A stretch of DNA of 64,000 bases from Garcia nutans (Eukaryota; Streptophyta; Magnoliopsida; Malpighiales; Euphorbiaceae). The DNA lies in contig CANTUV010000008.1 in assembly GCA_947685225.1 (NCBI GenBank), positions 45,629,501-45,693,500 of the forward strand. Direction: 5' to 3'. The notes below the pieces were generated by a model. It saw only the letters and a list, made by a program, of their open reading frames with translations. It did no database searches and had not been told where the DNA came from. This document shows, one piece after another, positions 22,630 to 35,600 of this stretch (within the stretch, counting starts at the first letter, position 1; every line of letters starts with the position of its first letter). The translations under genes were made by a program, and so were the position numbers.

Positions 22630-25077
22630 CCTTCAATACTGACCAGGGTCTTTTAGTGGCTTTCCCTGACCAGAGTCTTTTAGTGGCTCCCCCTATCCGG
22701 TACAAGTTTAACATTTGGATTCATAGGAGTTTCCACAGTTTATGATTTAACATCCCTATTTCTTCCACAATATTTAAGGCATACTTCCTTTGTAAAATAG
22801 TAATGCCTGTGTTTGACTGGGCTACCTCAATGCGTAGGAAATATTTCAACTTTCTCAAATCTTTAGTTTAAAAGATGTTGTTTGAGTTGGGCAATTCTTT
22901 CATGATCATCACCTGTTATTGTAATATCATCCACATACACCACTAGATAAATACTTTTTCCACGAGTTGTATGACGATGAACATTAAGTGATCTACTTCA
23001 CTCTATTTCATACCAAATTCCTGAACAACTGTACTGAATCGACCAAACCACGCTCGTGGAGACTGTTTAAGACCATATAGAGATTTCCTCAATCGAGAAA
23101 CTAACCCAGACTCCACATGAGCAAAAAAACCTGGTGGTTGCTCCATATAAACTTCTTCTATCAAATCTCTATGTAAGAAGGCATTTTTAATGTTGAGTTG
23201 GTAAATATTCCAATGGTGCATGACAACAAGAGAAATAAGAAGACGAACAAAGGCAATTTTAGCAACTGGAAAGAAGGTGTCCTCATAATCAAGGCCAGGA
23301 ATTTGATTATACCTTTTAGCAACCAAATGGGCTTTTAGTCGGTCTACCTTCCCTTCATGGCCAACTTTCACTATATAGATCTAACAATAACCAACTATAG
23401 ATTTCCCAGAGGGTAATGAAACAAGCTCCCAAGTATTGTTATCATGAAGAGCAGTCATTTCTTCAACCATGGCTTGTCGCTAACCTGGATAGGCCTGTGC
23501 TTCACTAATAGTTTTTAGAATATACATAGTGGATAAATTAGAGATAAAAGCATACTATGAATGTGATAACCGATGATAACTCAAGAAATTATAAATGGGG
23601 TGAGGATTACAAGAAGAACGAATGCTTTTTCTAATTGCAATAGGTGGAGAAGTGACTTCTGTTTGAGGCATGATTGGCGTAGGTGAAGTTGATGAGGGAG
23701 GAGATGAGTCATGTGGAGGACATATCGGCTCCGTACCAGCAAAAGGAACACCAAGAGTATGGGAAGACGAACGTCGAGAGTAGACTTGTAGTGGTTTAGG
23801 GGATGGTGGAATATAAAAAACATGAAAGGTGGGAACTGGGAGAGCCTTAATAATGCCATGTTGGTTTGTAAAAAAATATGGTGATGTCTCAAAAAAAGTT
23901 ACATCTGCTGAAGTAAAATACTTGTTAGTTGTCGGATCATGTTATTTATAACCTTTACGAAGATGAGAATATCCTAAGAAAACACAAGTAATGGACTTGG
24001 GTTGAAGCTTATCTCTACCCGGTCTGTGATTATGAGCAAAGAAAGTACACCCAAAGACGCGAGTAGGGAGAGGGTAAGATGGTTGATCTGGGAACATAAT
24101 GGAATGAGGACTTTGATTTTGTAAGACTGAAGAAGGCATGCAATTGATTAAGTAGCAAGCAGTCAAAACATCTCCCCAAAAATGAAGTGGCACATTATGA
24201 TGGATGAGCATGGTGCGAGCTATTTCAATGAGATGTTGATTTTTGCATTCAGCTATACCATTTTGTTGAGAGGTATATGAAGATTGATGAATAATGCCTT
24301 AAGAAGCCATGAATTCTTGAAAATGAAGAGATATATATTCTCATGCATTATCACTACATAAAATTTTGATGGGGACATCAAATTGAGTTTTAATCTCAAG
24401 ACAAAAATTTTTGAAAAATGTGATCTATTCTTTATTAGAAACAACCAAGTGTATCGAGAATAATCATCAATGAAAGTGACAAAATAATGAAAACCCAAGT
24501 TGGTACCAACACGACTTGCATCCCATATATCTTAGTGAACAATATAAAACATAGATGATGTTCTATGTTTTAATTGCCTAGGAAAAGTACTACGGGTATG
24601 TTTTCCAAGCTGACACGACTCACATTCAATGGAAGATGGTTTTGAAATACTATGAATTATTTTTTGAAGTTTGGAGAGACTAAGATGACCAAGGCGATTG
24701 TGAAGAAGGTCACCTGAAGTGGCAGAAGTAAAAACAGTTGATGTACCAGGACATGAAAGAAAATATAATCCACGTGATTGATAACCTACGCCAATCATCG
24801 TTCCCGTATGCCGATCTTGCACAGAAACAGAAGTAGAATGAAAAATCACTCTACAATTAAGTTATTTTGAGAGTTTATTAATGGAAATCAAATTGTAGGG
24901 ATATTTTGAGACATTTAAGACTGAGTCTAATTTCTAACACCTTTAATCATGGTTTCTGATCCATCAGCTAAAGTGACCGTAGGAAATGGAGAAATGAGAG
25001 TTCTTAGGGAAAATAAAAGGTTTTTATTACCAGAGATATGGTTAGAAGCACCAGATTCCAATATCTAAGGTCCATTG
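22630..25077 (-). pseudogene. Copia G: integrase to RT part (left portion), heavily decayed
   Basis: A second minus-strand copia related to E. Pieces in order from 25077 down are the protease/pre-integrase region (24849-24532, NRLGHLSLSKLQK), integrase (24498-24253, FVTFIDDYSRYTW), the integrase end (24211-23942, RVFGCTFFAHNH), a linker, then RT (23371-23003, LDYEDTFFPVAK, LNIKNAFLH, LRKSLYGLKQSPRAWF). It ends at the same RT point as E, near 22630. Many stops and shifts are present. Its protease-proximal end is interrupted at 25077 by chromovirus B and resumes at 45782. Confidence 0.85.
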
Positions 25078-25721
25078 TGTAACACCCCTATACACCGTAT
25101 ACGCACACTACATACTACTACACCTGTAATATACGTATACCAAATATAGGAGTGCCACGGTTTACTAAACAAACAAATCTTTCAATTTAACAACATTATA
25201 AAACATAATAGATAAAACATTTATTTATTAAGCAGCGGAAAATGTAGCGGTATTACATATATATTTACATCAAAATCAATATTTATAAAACATAAAGTTT
25301 ATACATGTTTGGCAGTTTGTCTTTGATCTTTAAGCCCTCTAACAACACCTCAGAAGCTAGACTCCACTCGGTCTAACTGAGCTCTCGGGTTCTATCATGT
25401 CACCTGCGCGATGAACCACAATCGCGTTAAGCCAATGGCTTAGTGGCACAAACCACAATAACAATATGCATAATGCAATGTCAATGCCATATTTTCAACA
25501 ATAGAGATCATATTTGACAATGCTATATTTCATAACATTGCATTTCATTATCTTATTCAATTATTTTACCATTTACGGCTCACATTGAAACAAAGACAAA
25601 CATGGGCCCAAAAGACACTAATATGTTATTCAAAGTTCAGAGTTGCTGTTTTGGTCCATAATCACAATCATCAAGCCCGTAGGCGATATATATATTTATC
25701 CATGGATAATCAACCAGATTT

Positions 25722-25860
25722 GAGCTTACGACCCAGTCTTTTCACTCAATCTAGTTTCAAGAATTTGTTTTTGAGGCTTACGACCCAGTCTTTTCACCCC
25801 AAAAACATCACTTTTCACATTTTTCAGCTGTACTCGGCTTACGACCCGGTCTTTTCACCT
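25722..25860 (-). repeat. Three-copy tandem unit in the LTR of B
   Basis: Three spaced copies of cttacgaccc(a/g)gtcttttcac begin at about 25724, 25777 and 25838. The other LTR has the same set (about 43913-44048). They occupy the place where A has its unrelated 63-bp duplication and C its hairpin array. Confidence 0.8.
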
Positions 25861-26439
25861 GTCCAGCAATTCATAGGCATTCCGCCAAACCCAGAACTTT
25901 GAAAATTGAATAACATATTAATCACACAATTATTTCATTTTTCTCTTTATCATCCTCTTTCTCAATTCATTTCATATTTCATAATCCATAATCAAATAAG
26001 CAATCATGCTCCAATTATTTCATTTGTATTATCATAGCCAATAACAATGGCTTCATATCTCAATTCACATTAAGGCAATTCATCATTAAAGTATACATAA
26101 TCAATTACATTGAACATACATTTTTAAGAATCATCATAACTCTCACATTATGCAAATCACAACATTAGTCAAATGTATTAACAATGTAATAAATTACTTA
26201 ACACATTTACAACCAAATGTGTTAAATCTCAAAATCATGTAAATGTATGCAACCATGTAAGTTTGTACTTACCTCAAGAGCAACTCACTCTACACCAAAC
26301 TCCTCTTCCAAGAATCCTTCAACGCTTGGATTATGGCAACTCAACTCTCTTCAAAATCTAAACCAAAGGTAATCATACACACTCACTTAGAGATACACAT
26401 AAGATAATAAAGCTAAGAACCAACTAGGGCAAACTCTAA

Positions 26440-26742
26440 ACATGACACGCTCAACAACACGGGCGTGTCCCTGACCGTGCCCTAACTCCACAACACAGAA
26501 GCTTTGACACGCTTAGAACAACGGGCGTGTCACTGAACATGTAATACATTCTGTCTCACAGAAATATTGACACGTCCAACAACACGGGCGCGTTCATGGC
26601 CGTGTCAATCCTTCACCCACACAGTAGCTATGACACGCTCAGTGACATGGGCGTGTCACTGCTCGTGTCACCCATCCAAGAACACAGAACTATTGACACG
26701 CCCAAAGACCTGGCCATGCTCATGGGCGTGTCAGGCCAAAAA
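26440..26742 (-). repeat. GACACG hairpin array in the LTR of B
   Basis: Six or so inverted-repeat units with GACACG arms, for example tgacacgccc paired with gggcgtgtca across about 20 bp (26694-26733), and gacacgctcagtgacatgg with its partner gggcgtgtc. Related to the array at 9079-9365 in A. Confidence 0.75.
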
Positions 26743-27592
26743 TGCAAATTCCGGCAGCAACAACAACAACATATCCAACAAACCTCTTACTTCCACCATT
26801 ATCCACTTCAAACAAACTTAACTAAACACACCCAAAAACCATAACAAACTTAATTAAACATACCCATAAACCAATATAACTTGCAAAAACATTAAAACAA
26901 CTCAAAACATACAACAAACACAAATCATAATCATCACCACAAACCCAAAACACAACCACAACACTTTCTCTTCCAACAAACTTACTCTTTCCTTCAATCC
27001 AACCCCAAAAATCCAAAATCAATTGAACCAAACACTTTAAACACACCACAATCAAACAAACACATATCAACCACAATCTCAACTCACAAACTCAAAGAAA
27101 ATCAAAGAATCAGGTGGAAAACTTACCAAAGATGAAGAAACTCTTAAATTTCCAACTTGATCACTTGAAAACTTCCTTCAATCTTGAGTTTGGAAGATCA
27201 AATCTCTCTCTTGCTCTCTTGCTATGGAGGGTCGGCCAAACAAAGAAAAGAAAAGGAAAGAAAATGAGCCACGAAGAAGAAAGAAGGAAAGAAGAAAACA
27301 AAGAAAGCAAAGTCAACTCTCTCAACAACTCTCTTCCTCAAAACCCTCTCCACCAAGCAATATACAATAAAATAATCCAAAATATCTCCATCCACTACCA
27401 CTCACTCTTATTCAAATTAATTAATTCCTTTGACCCTTCATACATTGACTTGTATATGTTGTATATATCCCAATATATACAACATATACACTCTACTCAA
27501 AACCTCTTCTCTTACCACTAAAATAAACACACTAAATCCAAATACAACAATAAATACTCCAAAACTTTTAGGGTATACTTTGGGATATTACA

Positions 27593-27610
27593 ATTCTCCC
27601 CCTCTAAAAA
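27593..27610 (-). promoter_or_regulatory. Polypurine tract of B
   Basis: On the minus strand a purine run (tagagggggagaat) abuts the LTR start. It is followed on the coding side by the conserved tail with caaggacaaaatttc typical of this chromovirus family. Confidence 0.75.
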
Positions 27611-27649
27611 GAAATTTTGTCCTTGAAATTACCTGATCTTAAGTCTGAA

Positions 27650-29888
27650 ACAATTGAGGATACTGATCTCGCATCGCTTGCTCATTCTCTCAAGTTGCCT
27701 CTTCCTTTGCATGATTCTTCCAAAGAACTTTTATAATTGGCACTTTCTTATGTCTCAACTCCTTCATTCCATATGGTAAAATAGCAACTGGTTCTTCTTC
27801 AAAAGTCAGATCCGGACTCACCTCAATAAATTCAACTGACAGAACATGAGATGGATCTTATCTGTACCTCCGTAGCATAGAAACATGGAAAACATTATGA
27901 ATTCTATCTAACTCAGGCGGCAAAGCAAGTCGATAAGCAACTGGTCCAACTCTTTCTAATACTTCATAACGTCCAATAAAACAAGGACTTAGCTTCCCTT
28001 TTCTGCAAAATCTTAAAATCTTTTTCCAAGGAGATACTTTTAAAAATACTTTATCTCCAACATCAAACTCTATGTCACTCCTCTTCAAATCTGAATAAGA
28101 TTTCTACCGATCTGAGGCTGCTTTCAATCGATCCCAAATTATCTTCACTTTCTCTTCTGTTTCTTTAATCAAATCAGGACCAACCAACTTGCCTTCTCCA
28201 ACTTCATTCCAACACAGAGGCGTTCTGCATCTTCTACCATACAATGCCTCAAAATGGTGCCATTTTAATACTAGATTGATGACTATTGTTGTAAGCAAAT
28301 TCCACAAGTGGCAAAAATTTGTCCCAACTTCCAGAGAAATCAATCACACAGCTTCTCAACATATCCTCTATAATCTGTATCACTCTCTTTGACTGCCCAT
28401 CTGACTGCGGATGAATAGCAGTGCTAAAGTGCAATCGAGAACCCAAAGCACCATGTAAACTCTTCCAAAACCTTGAAGTGAACCGAGGATCTCGATCAGA
28501 CACTAAAGAAATTGGAACTCCATGTAATTTCACTATCTCACTGATATACAGCTCAGCCAACTTCTCCAGAGAATAGTCCATCCGAACTGGAAGAAAATGA
28601 GATGTCTTTGTCAACCGATCAACAATCACCCAAATAGTATCATGCTTCTTCTGAGTCAATGGCAAACCAGTAACAAAATCCATTGTCACTCTCTCCCATT
28701 TCCATTCAGGCACTGATAAAGGTTGAAGCAACCCTGTTGGAACTTGATGCTCAGCTTTTACCCTCTGACAAGTGAGACATTTGGATACAAACTCCGCTAT
28801 GTCTCTCTTCATACCTAACCACCAGTAATGATGCTTCAAATCATGATACATTTTTGTACTCCCAGGGTGCATAGCAAAAACCGATTGATGTGCCTCTTCC
28901 AAAATAGTCCTTCTCAATCTTGCATCATCAGGAACACACAATCTATCCTTGAACCAAAGGCTACCATCACTTCTCACAATGAAATCTCGACTCTCCCCAT
29001 TTTGGCAATCTGACATAACTTTATGAATTTTCTCATTAGCCAATTGAGCCTCTTTAATCTGATCTAACAACATTGGTCTCAACTGCAACTGAGCCAACAA
29101 TGCACCATCATCACATGATTCAAAACTAGCATGCAACGCTCTTAACTCAACAAGCAACGAGAGCGAATAAACAGACAAACCTGCCAAAGACTTCCGACTC
29201 AAGGCATCAGCAACAACATTTGCCTTACCAAGATGATAATCAATCAAAAAGTCATAGTCTTTAATCAGCTCCAACCATCGTCTCTGCCGAAGATTTAGCT
29301 CCCTCTGAACCCCCCAAATATTTCAAGCTCTTATGATCTGTGTGGATAAAACACTTCTCCCCATACAAATAATGTCGCCAAATCTTCAAAGCAAACACTA
29401 TGGCTGCTAACTCCAAATCATGCGTCGGATAATTAAGCTCATGTGGCTTCAACTGCAGAGAAGCATAAGCTATGACTTTACCCTCTTGCATCAAAACACA
29501 TCCTAAACCATTATGTGAAGCATCACTGTAAATCACATATGGTTTATCTTTCACAGGCAAAGTAAGAACAGGAGCTTCAGTCAACATTTCCTTCAACTGC
29601 TCAAAACTAGCTTTACACTGATCTGTCCACACAAATCTAACTCCCTTTTGAAGTAATCTGGTGAGTGGAGTAGCTATCAAAGAAAAACCTTTCACAAAGC
29701 GTCGATAATAGCCTGCCAAACCCATAAAACTTCTAACTTCAGTCACAGACTTCGGTGGACTCCAATTCAAAATAGCCTCAACTTTACTCGGATAAACTCT
29801 AATACCATCTGCTGAAACTATATGACCGAGAAAAGTCACTTGATCAAGCCAAAACTCACACTTCGACAGCTTAGCATATAATTGCTTC
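27650..29888 (-). pseudogene. Chromovirus B pol, C-terminal half (RT end, RNase H, integrase)
   Basis: This continues the frame broken at 40682. From 29888 down: the end of RT (KLSKCEFWLDQVTFLGH), RNase H (YSDASHNGLGCVLMQ), the integrase zinc region (SVFAMHPGSTKMY, CLTCQRVKAEH), the catalytic core (MDFVTGLPLTQ, SDRDPRFTSRFW, PQSDGQSKRVIQI), then a chromodomain-like tail to about 27650. Damage includes one extra G in a G-run near 29315 that shifts frame, another one-base insertion near 28255, and stops near 28104, 27858 and 27700. The order and family are unambiguous. Confidence 0.9.
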
Positions 29889-32646
29889 TGTAACACCCCT
29901 TCCCAACCTACATGTGTAAGCTGAGTAGAGGTGCCACACTATCCTAATTGTTGCTACCAATTTACTTAGTCAAATTTTAGTTCTGATTTTTACAGAAATT
30001 TTGCCATAGTTCCGCCTAGAAATTTGGATCCCAAGTGTCGTCAAAACTTGTTTTTCTGATTTTTGAAAACATTTTACACATACCAATGTGAATAAGAATA
30101 CCATCAAATTTAATGCACTCCCAATGAATCCACCTTATACCCTCAACTACAAACCTGCACAAAGAGTTCACACTTCTAATATAACATAAAATAAAGATTT
30201 ATGATTATTACATACTACTAACATACAATTATAACATAGAAAATCTCTTTTATATTTATTCATATACATGCCACAACTATCGACTCATAATGAACTAAAA
30301 GATCTACCCCTGAGATTTGCTGTGGTCTGGTCGTTGCTTCCCCAAGATTTATCTACTGCTCCGAACCTACGAGTCAAGAAAAACTTAACTCGCTGAGCGT
30401 TGTCGCTCAGTGGGTACTTTACCAATAAAAATAAAAGTAGTATATGAAAGTATTCAAAATCAAAGGAAATAATGAAATCATAATTTAACCAACCTTAAAC
30501 CAATAGAAATTATTGTACATTCAGGGTAATATGCTTTCAATAATGTAAAATCATAATTCAAACTCATTGGCATTATATAGTTTAACGAAAAATAATATGT
30601 TTTTGATTCAGGCTCTACTGGGATATAGGGAACCATAGTGATAAGGCAGTGGCCCTCACCACTGTAATATAGGTGGCCCTCACCACCGATATCAGATCAC
30701 AGGAATGGCCCTCACCATCCTGGTTATAACCAATGGCCCTCACCATTGGCCCCCAATGGCCCTCACCATTGAGTTCAGATCATATCAATTCAATCACAAT
30801 ATCAAGCAGTACTGCATAAGTTAGTATAGTGCACCATACCCTTATCTACCACTCCCACTATCCAGTAGAGCAAAAAGGTTAAAATGATTCAATTTAAGTC
30901 TCAAACCTCATTTTAGAATGACTCGCGAAATCATTTTAAATTCCCATCGCACTTTGCCATTTATGCCGCGCAACACATTCTTCAGTCAAACCATTCCCCT
31001 TTTTCGCATATTTAATATCCACAATAAACATATTAAACATTTCAAAGCATTCCTCAAAATATCCCAAATTGACCAAATGAATAGTGTTGCGGCGAGACAA
31101 ATCGGCAACGCAAAATGGCATGACCAAATGAATAGTAAAATCTGGGTTTTCGTCAAAATTTCAGTCCACTTCAGTCATGCATTTGACCAAGTAAATGATC
31201 TTATTTTTAGCTGAAATTTTACAGAAAACTTATTTCATATGTTGACTAATTGCATGTAAAATTTTGTTGAAAAATTCATTCATTTGCTGCCTCAAACGAT
31301 TTCCATAAAAAGGTCCAGAAAGCTGTCTTTTTGGGACCATTTCGGCCCAAACACATGAAATGCATAGGATAGTTTATTTTTCTTTTGCAAATCAATATTA
31401 AGGCTTCTTTAATGGTAAAGTGAAGATTCAAACACTTCCCTTTGACAACTTTTACATGTTTAACTCAAATCAATATATTTAAGCATCAACAACAAAACTT
31501 TCATAAACCAAAGTTTGTAAAGCATCAAACCAAAATTTATTATTCAAAAGTAAAGTACCAAACTAATTATTCAAAGGTAGAGTACCAAACCTTATTTCTT
31601 TAATTCCTCTTGGCTTTTCTTTCTTCTCCTTCTTTAATTCTTTATTTCTCCTTCAATCAATTCAAGATACAACATAAACCTTAGAATTTCAAAATAATAA
31701 ATTATCCTCTATTTCTTTTCCAACCGAAACCCCTAATCCAACCTTATTAATCTTTCTACATCTTGATTCTTCCATTTAATCAATTAATCTCATCACTTAC
31801 TTAATATTATTATTATGTTTTTCAATTCCATATAAGACTCTAATTCCCAATCTTCCAATAAATATATAACTACCTAAAACTAATACTAAAATTAAAGTCT
31901 ACACACTTAAAAACCTTAGAACTTACCTTAAAAATCAAAGTTTGAAGAAACTTGGAAGTCCCTTGGTATTTCCCTTTGTTGGCCGAAATTTGCAAGTGGA
32001 AAAGAGAGAAATTGGTTCTTCATATCACATATATTTATGTACAAAAGAAATGATGATCACCTTGCCCACTTGTCCACTTTTTCTCTTTCTTCATTTATTA
32101 CACATTTATTACACATGCTAAATGTTTTCTTTTGATTGGCCAACCTTTGATTTTTATAACTTCCTTTTTCCTTTACTTCTTTCCACTTGTCTCTCTTCCC
32201 ATTGGATCTCATAAAGTTGTCCCGGGTTACTCATCCGGTCCCGACAAGAAACCGGGCCCACATTACGTTCCGGCGATTAATCGATCATATCTTTTAAACC
32301 GTATAGTTCCATGAATAACTTTAATTGATAATGACAAAAATGCCCTTAGTCAACATTTCTTCATTTTTCTTTAACGGGATATTTCCTGGAAAAACCGTTA
32401 CACGTCGTTGCGATCCAATTTTTCTCTACATTCCATTTTTGGAATCTGTTATATGCACTATTAAGAACATCCGGTGCAACTTTCTTTGAAATTACATCTA
32501 CGTCCCCAACTTTATTAAAAATTACAATTATGTCCCTTTTGTCATACAACCTTATCTAGGGCTGTTATCAAGAATTATCTTCTCCTTTTCCCTACTCTCG
32601 CTATGCACGTGTCTACACTGCATAAATGCAGTAGGCGGATGTGACA
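29889..32646 (-). repeat. 3' LTR of chromovirus C (2758 bp)
   Basis: On the minus strand it starts TGTCACATCCGCC at 32646 and ends GGGGTGTTACA at 29889. It carries the hairpin array at 30647-30771. It lacks about 241 bp present in the other LTR at roughly 40109-40350. No long gene-like frame is present. Confidence 0.95.
30647..30771 (-). repeat. Array of five hairpins with constant loop in the LTR of C
   Basis: Five units have the loop ccctca (TGAGGG on the transcript strand) and different matched stems: cagtgg/ccactg (30647-30664), ggtgg/ccacc (30672-30687), atgg/ccat (30705-30718), ccaatgg/ccattgg (30730-30749) and caatgg/ccattg (30754-30771). A 12-bp perfect palindrome tggttataacca sits between units 3 and 4. 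The other LTR has the same array at 38442-38566. Confidence 0.9.
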
Positions 32647-32660
32647 GTTCCTTCCTCGTT
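32647..32660 (-). promoter_or_regulatory. Polypurine tract of C
   Basis: On the minus strand acgaggaaggaac directly precedes the LTR start TGTCACATC; it is purine-rich and correctly placed. Confidence 0.7.
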
Positions 32661-32663
32661 AAT

Positions 32664-35600
32664 TTAAGCTTCGTCCCGAAGCTCATCAAGTGAAAACAAA
32701 TATGGGTATTGCTTCTTCATAGTTTCTTCGCGTTCCCATGTAGCTTCTTCTACTTTGTGATTCCTCCAAAGCACTTTGACCAATGGAATCTTCTTATTTC
32801 GCAACTCTTTGATTTCACGTGCTAGGATCTCTACCGGCTCTTCCTCATATGTCATTTCAGGCTGAATCTCAATATCTTGAACTTGTATGACGTGGGTTGG
32901 ATCTGAACGATACCTCCTTAGCATCGAAACATGGAAAACATCATGTATTTTATTTAATTCAGGTGGTAACGCCAACTGGTAAGCTACCGGACCTACCCGT
33001 TTAATAATTTCATATGGTCCGATGAATCTAGGGCTTAGCTTGCCTTTTTGTTTAAATCGTAACACTTTCTTCTAAGGAGAGACTTTGAGGAACACTCTGT
33101 CACCTACCTCAAACTGTATGTCTTTCCTTTTTAGATCCGCGTATGATTTTTGCCTGTCCGCTGCTGCTTTTAATCGGTCTCGAATGATTTCTACCTTCTC
33201 TTTAGTTTCCTTAACTATGTCTGGCCCCAACATCTTTTCCTCACTCAATTCTGTCCAGCAAACTGGAGTTCTGCATTTTCGACCATACAGTGCTTCGTAA
33301 GGTGCCATTTGTATGCTGGATTGATAACTGTTGTTGTACGCAAATTCCATTAAGCTTAGGTGTTTGTCCCAACTACCTTTAAATTCTAAAACGCACGCCC
33401 TCAGCATATCTTCTAAAATTTGAATCACTCTTTCCGACTGTCCGTCTGTCTGGGGATGAAATGCTGTGCTGTGGTAAGTTCGAGTTCCAAGGGCTGTTTG
33501 TAACTTCTGCCAAAAATTTGACGTAAAACGTGGGTCTCGATCGGATATGATCGAAGTTGGAACTCCGTGGAGACGTATAATCTCTTTGATATACAAGTCT
33601 GCCAACTTGTCTAGCGAGTAATCCACACGTACTGGTATGAAATGAGCGGACTTAGTAAGCCGGTCTACGATTACCCAAATCGCGTCATGTTTGTCCCTTG
33701 TCATAGGCAATCCTGTGACAAAATCCATAGTAATACGATCCCATTTCCAGGTTGGAATCGTAATAGGTTGTAGTAGCCCTGAGGGTAGTTGATGTTCCGC
33801 CTTCACTTGCTGACAGGTTAGACACTTCGTTACATGATCAACGATATCCCTTTTCATTCCTGGCCACCAATAATACTCCTTCAAGTCCCGATACATTTTC
33901 GTTACTCCTGGATGCATTGTATAAGAACTGTTATGAGCTTCTTGCAAAATCTGTTTCTTCAGCTCCTTGGACTTAGGTACCACCATTCTCTTCTTGTAGT
34001 AGAGAATACCATCAGGACGAATTTGATAGTCTCCTGAACAGTTCTCCTGCGCCTGTTGACTCCACTTCTTCACTTGTTCATCTTCCTTCTGAGCCTCACG
34101 TATTTGTTGATGTAAATTAGGTCGCACGTGCATTTCTGCAAAGATAGCTCCATCTTCTGTAGGTTTTAACGTTACCCTCATAGCACTTAGCGCTTGCATT
34201 GACTTCCTACTAAGTGCATCTGCTACGACATTTGCTTTGCCCGGGTGATAATTAATCGTATAGTCGTAGTTGGCTAACCATTGCATCCATTTTCGCTGTC
34301 GCAGGTTTAAATCTTTCTGCGTGGGCAAATATTTCAGGCTTTGATGATCCGTAAAGATGTAACATTTTTCCCCGTATAAGTAATGCCTCCACGTCTTGAA
34401 AGCCAAAACAATCACTGCTAGCTCTAAGTCATGCGTAGGATAATTCTTTTCATGTGGCTTGAGCTGTCGAGAGACATACGCAATGACTTTGCCTTCCTGC
34501 ATCAATACACAACCTAACCCGATATGGGATGCATCGCTATAAATCACAAAATCTTTTCCTGATTCTGGTTGTGTAAGAATAGGCGCTTCAATAAGTTTTT
34601 GTTTCAGCTTTTCAAAGCTCCTTTGACAAGCGTCGGTCCACTGGAATTTGGCATTCTTCTGAAGTAGCTTGGTCATAGGTACGGCGATCATGGAAAACCC
34701 TTTAACGAATCTCCGATAATATCCTGCTAATCCCAAGAAACTACGGACTTCCGTTACTGTCTTAGGTGACTTCCATTCCAATAATGCTTCTATTTTCTTG
34801 GGATCGACCCTTATTCCTTCTGCCGATACAATATGTCCCAAGAAAGCTACTTCTTCCAACCAAAATTCGCATTTGCTGAACTTAGCGTATAACTGCTTCT
34901 CACGCAGGGTTTGCAAAACAAATCTAAGGTGACGATCATGATCCTCTCGATTCTTTGAATACACCAATATGTCGTCAATAAATACCACCACGAACTGATC
35001 CAAATACGGGTGGAAGATTCTATTCATCAGATCCATGAATACTGCAGGTGCGTTCGTTAATCCGAAAGGCATAACAATGAATTCATAATGTCCATAACGA
35101 GTTCTGAATGCAGTTTTTGATATGTCTTCATCTTTAATTCTCAATTGATGATAACCCGATCGTAGATCAATTTTTGAAAAGACTCCAGCACCTTTGAGTT
35201 GATCAAACAGATCATCTATGCGAGGTAACGGATACTTGTTTTTTATGGTCAGCTTATTAAGTTGACGGTAATCTACACACAACCTTAAGGATCCGTCTTT
35301 CTTTTTCACGAACAATACTGGTGCTCCCCATGGTGACACACTTGGCCTTATGAACCCCTTGTCTAAAAGTTCTTGTAGTTGTACCTTTAATTCTTTTAGC
35401 TCTGCTAGCGCCATTCGATAAGGTGCGATAGATACTGGTGCAGCTCCCGGGTACACGTCTATGATGAATTCCACCTCTCGTTTAGGTGGTAATCCGGGTA
35501 AATCATCAGGAAATACGTCGGGAAAATCGCATACAGTAGGTATATCTTGTAACTTTGGTGCCTCTTCTTTCGCTACTAATGCACATACCAGGTATGCCTC

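Larger units (their letters stand above)
25078..27592 (-). repeat. 3' LTR of chromovirus B (2515 bp)
   Basis: On the minus strand it starts TGTAATATCCC at 27592 and ends GGGGTGTTACA at 25078. It includes a three-copy unit (25722-25860), a GACACG hairpin array (26440-26742) and a pyrimidine-rich region with small chance frames. A 12-bp segment present in the other LTR (near 43360) is missing here. Confidence 0.92.

Noticed and set aside
26567..26844. Two overlapping frames in the LTR of B as small proteins
   Set aside because: They are translations of the GACACG hairpin array, where repeated motifs keep frames open by chance.
27114..27521. A 135-residue frame conserved at 45303-45710
   Set aside because: It is again a pair of LTR copies (element B), Lys/Asn/Ser-rich low-complexity sequence on the strand opposite to the element; the identity reflects LTR duplication.
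30918..31214. A 98-residue plus-strand frame conserved at 38713-39009
   Set aside because: It is conserved only because it lies in both LTRs of the young element C; the opposite strand is equally open and no domain or start context is evident.
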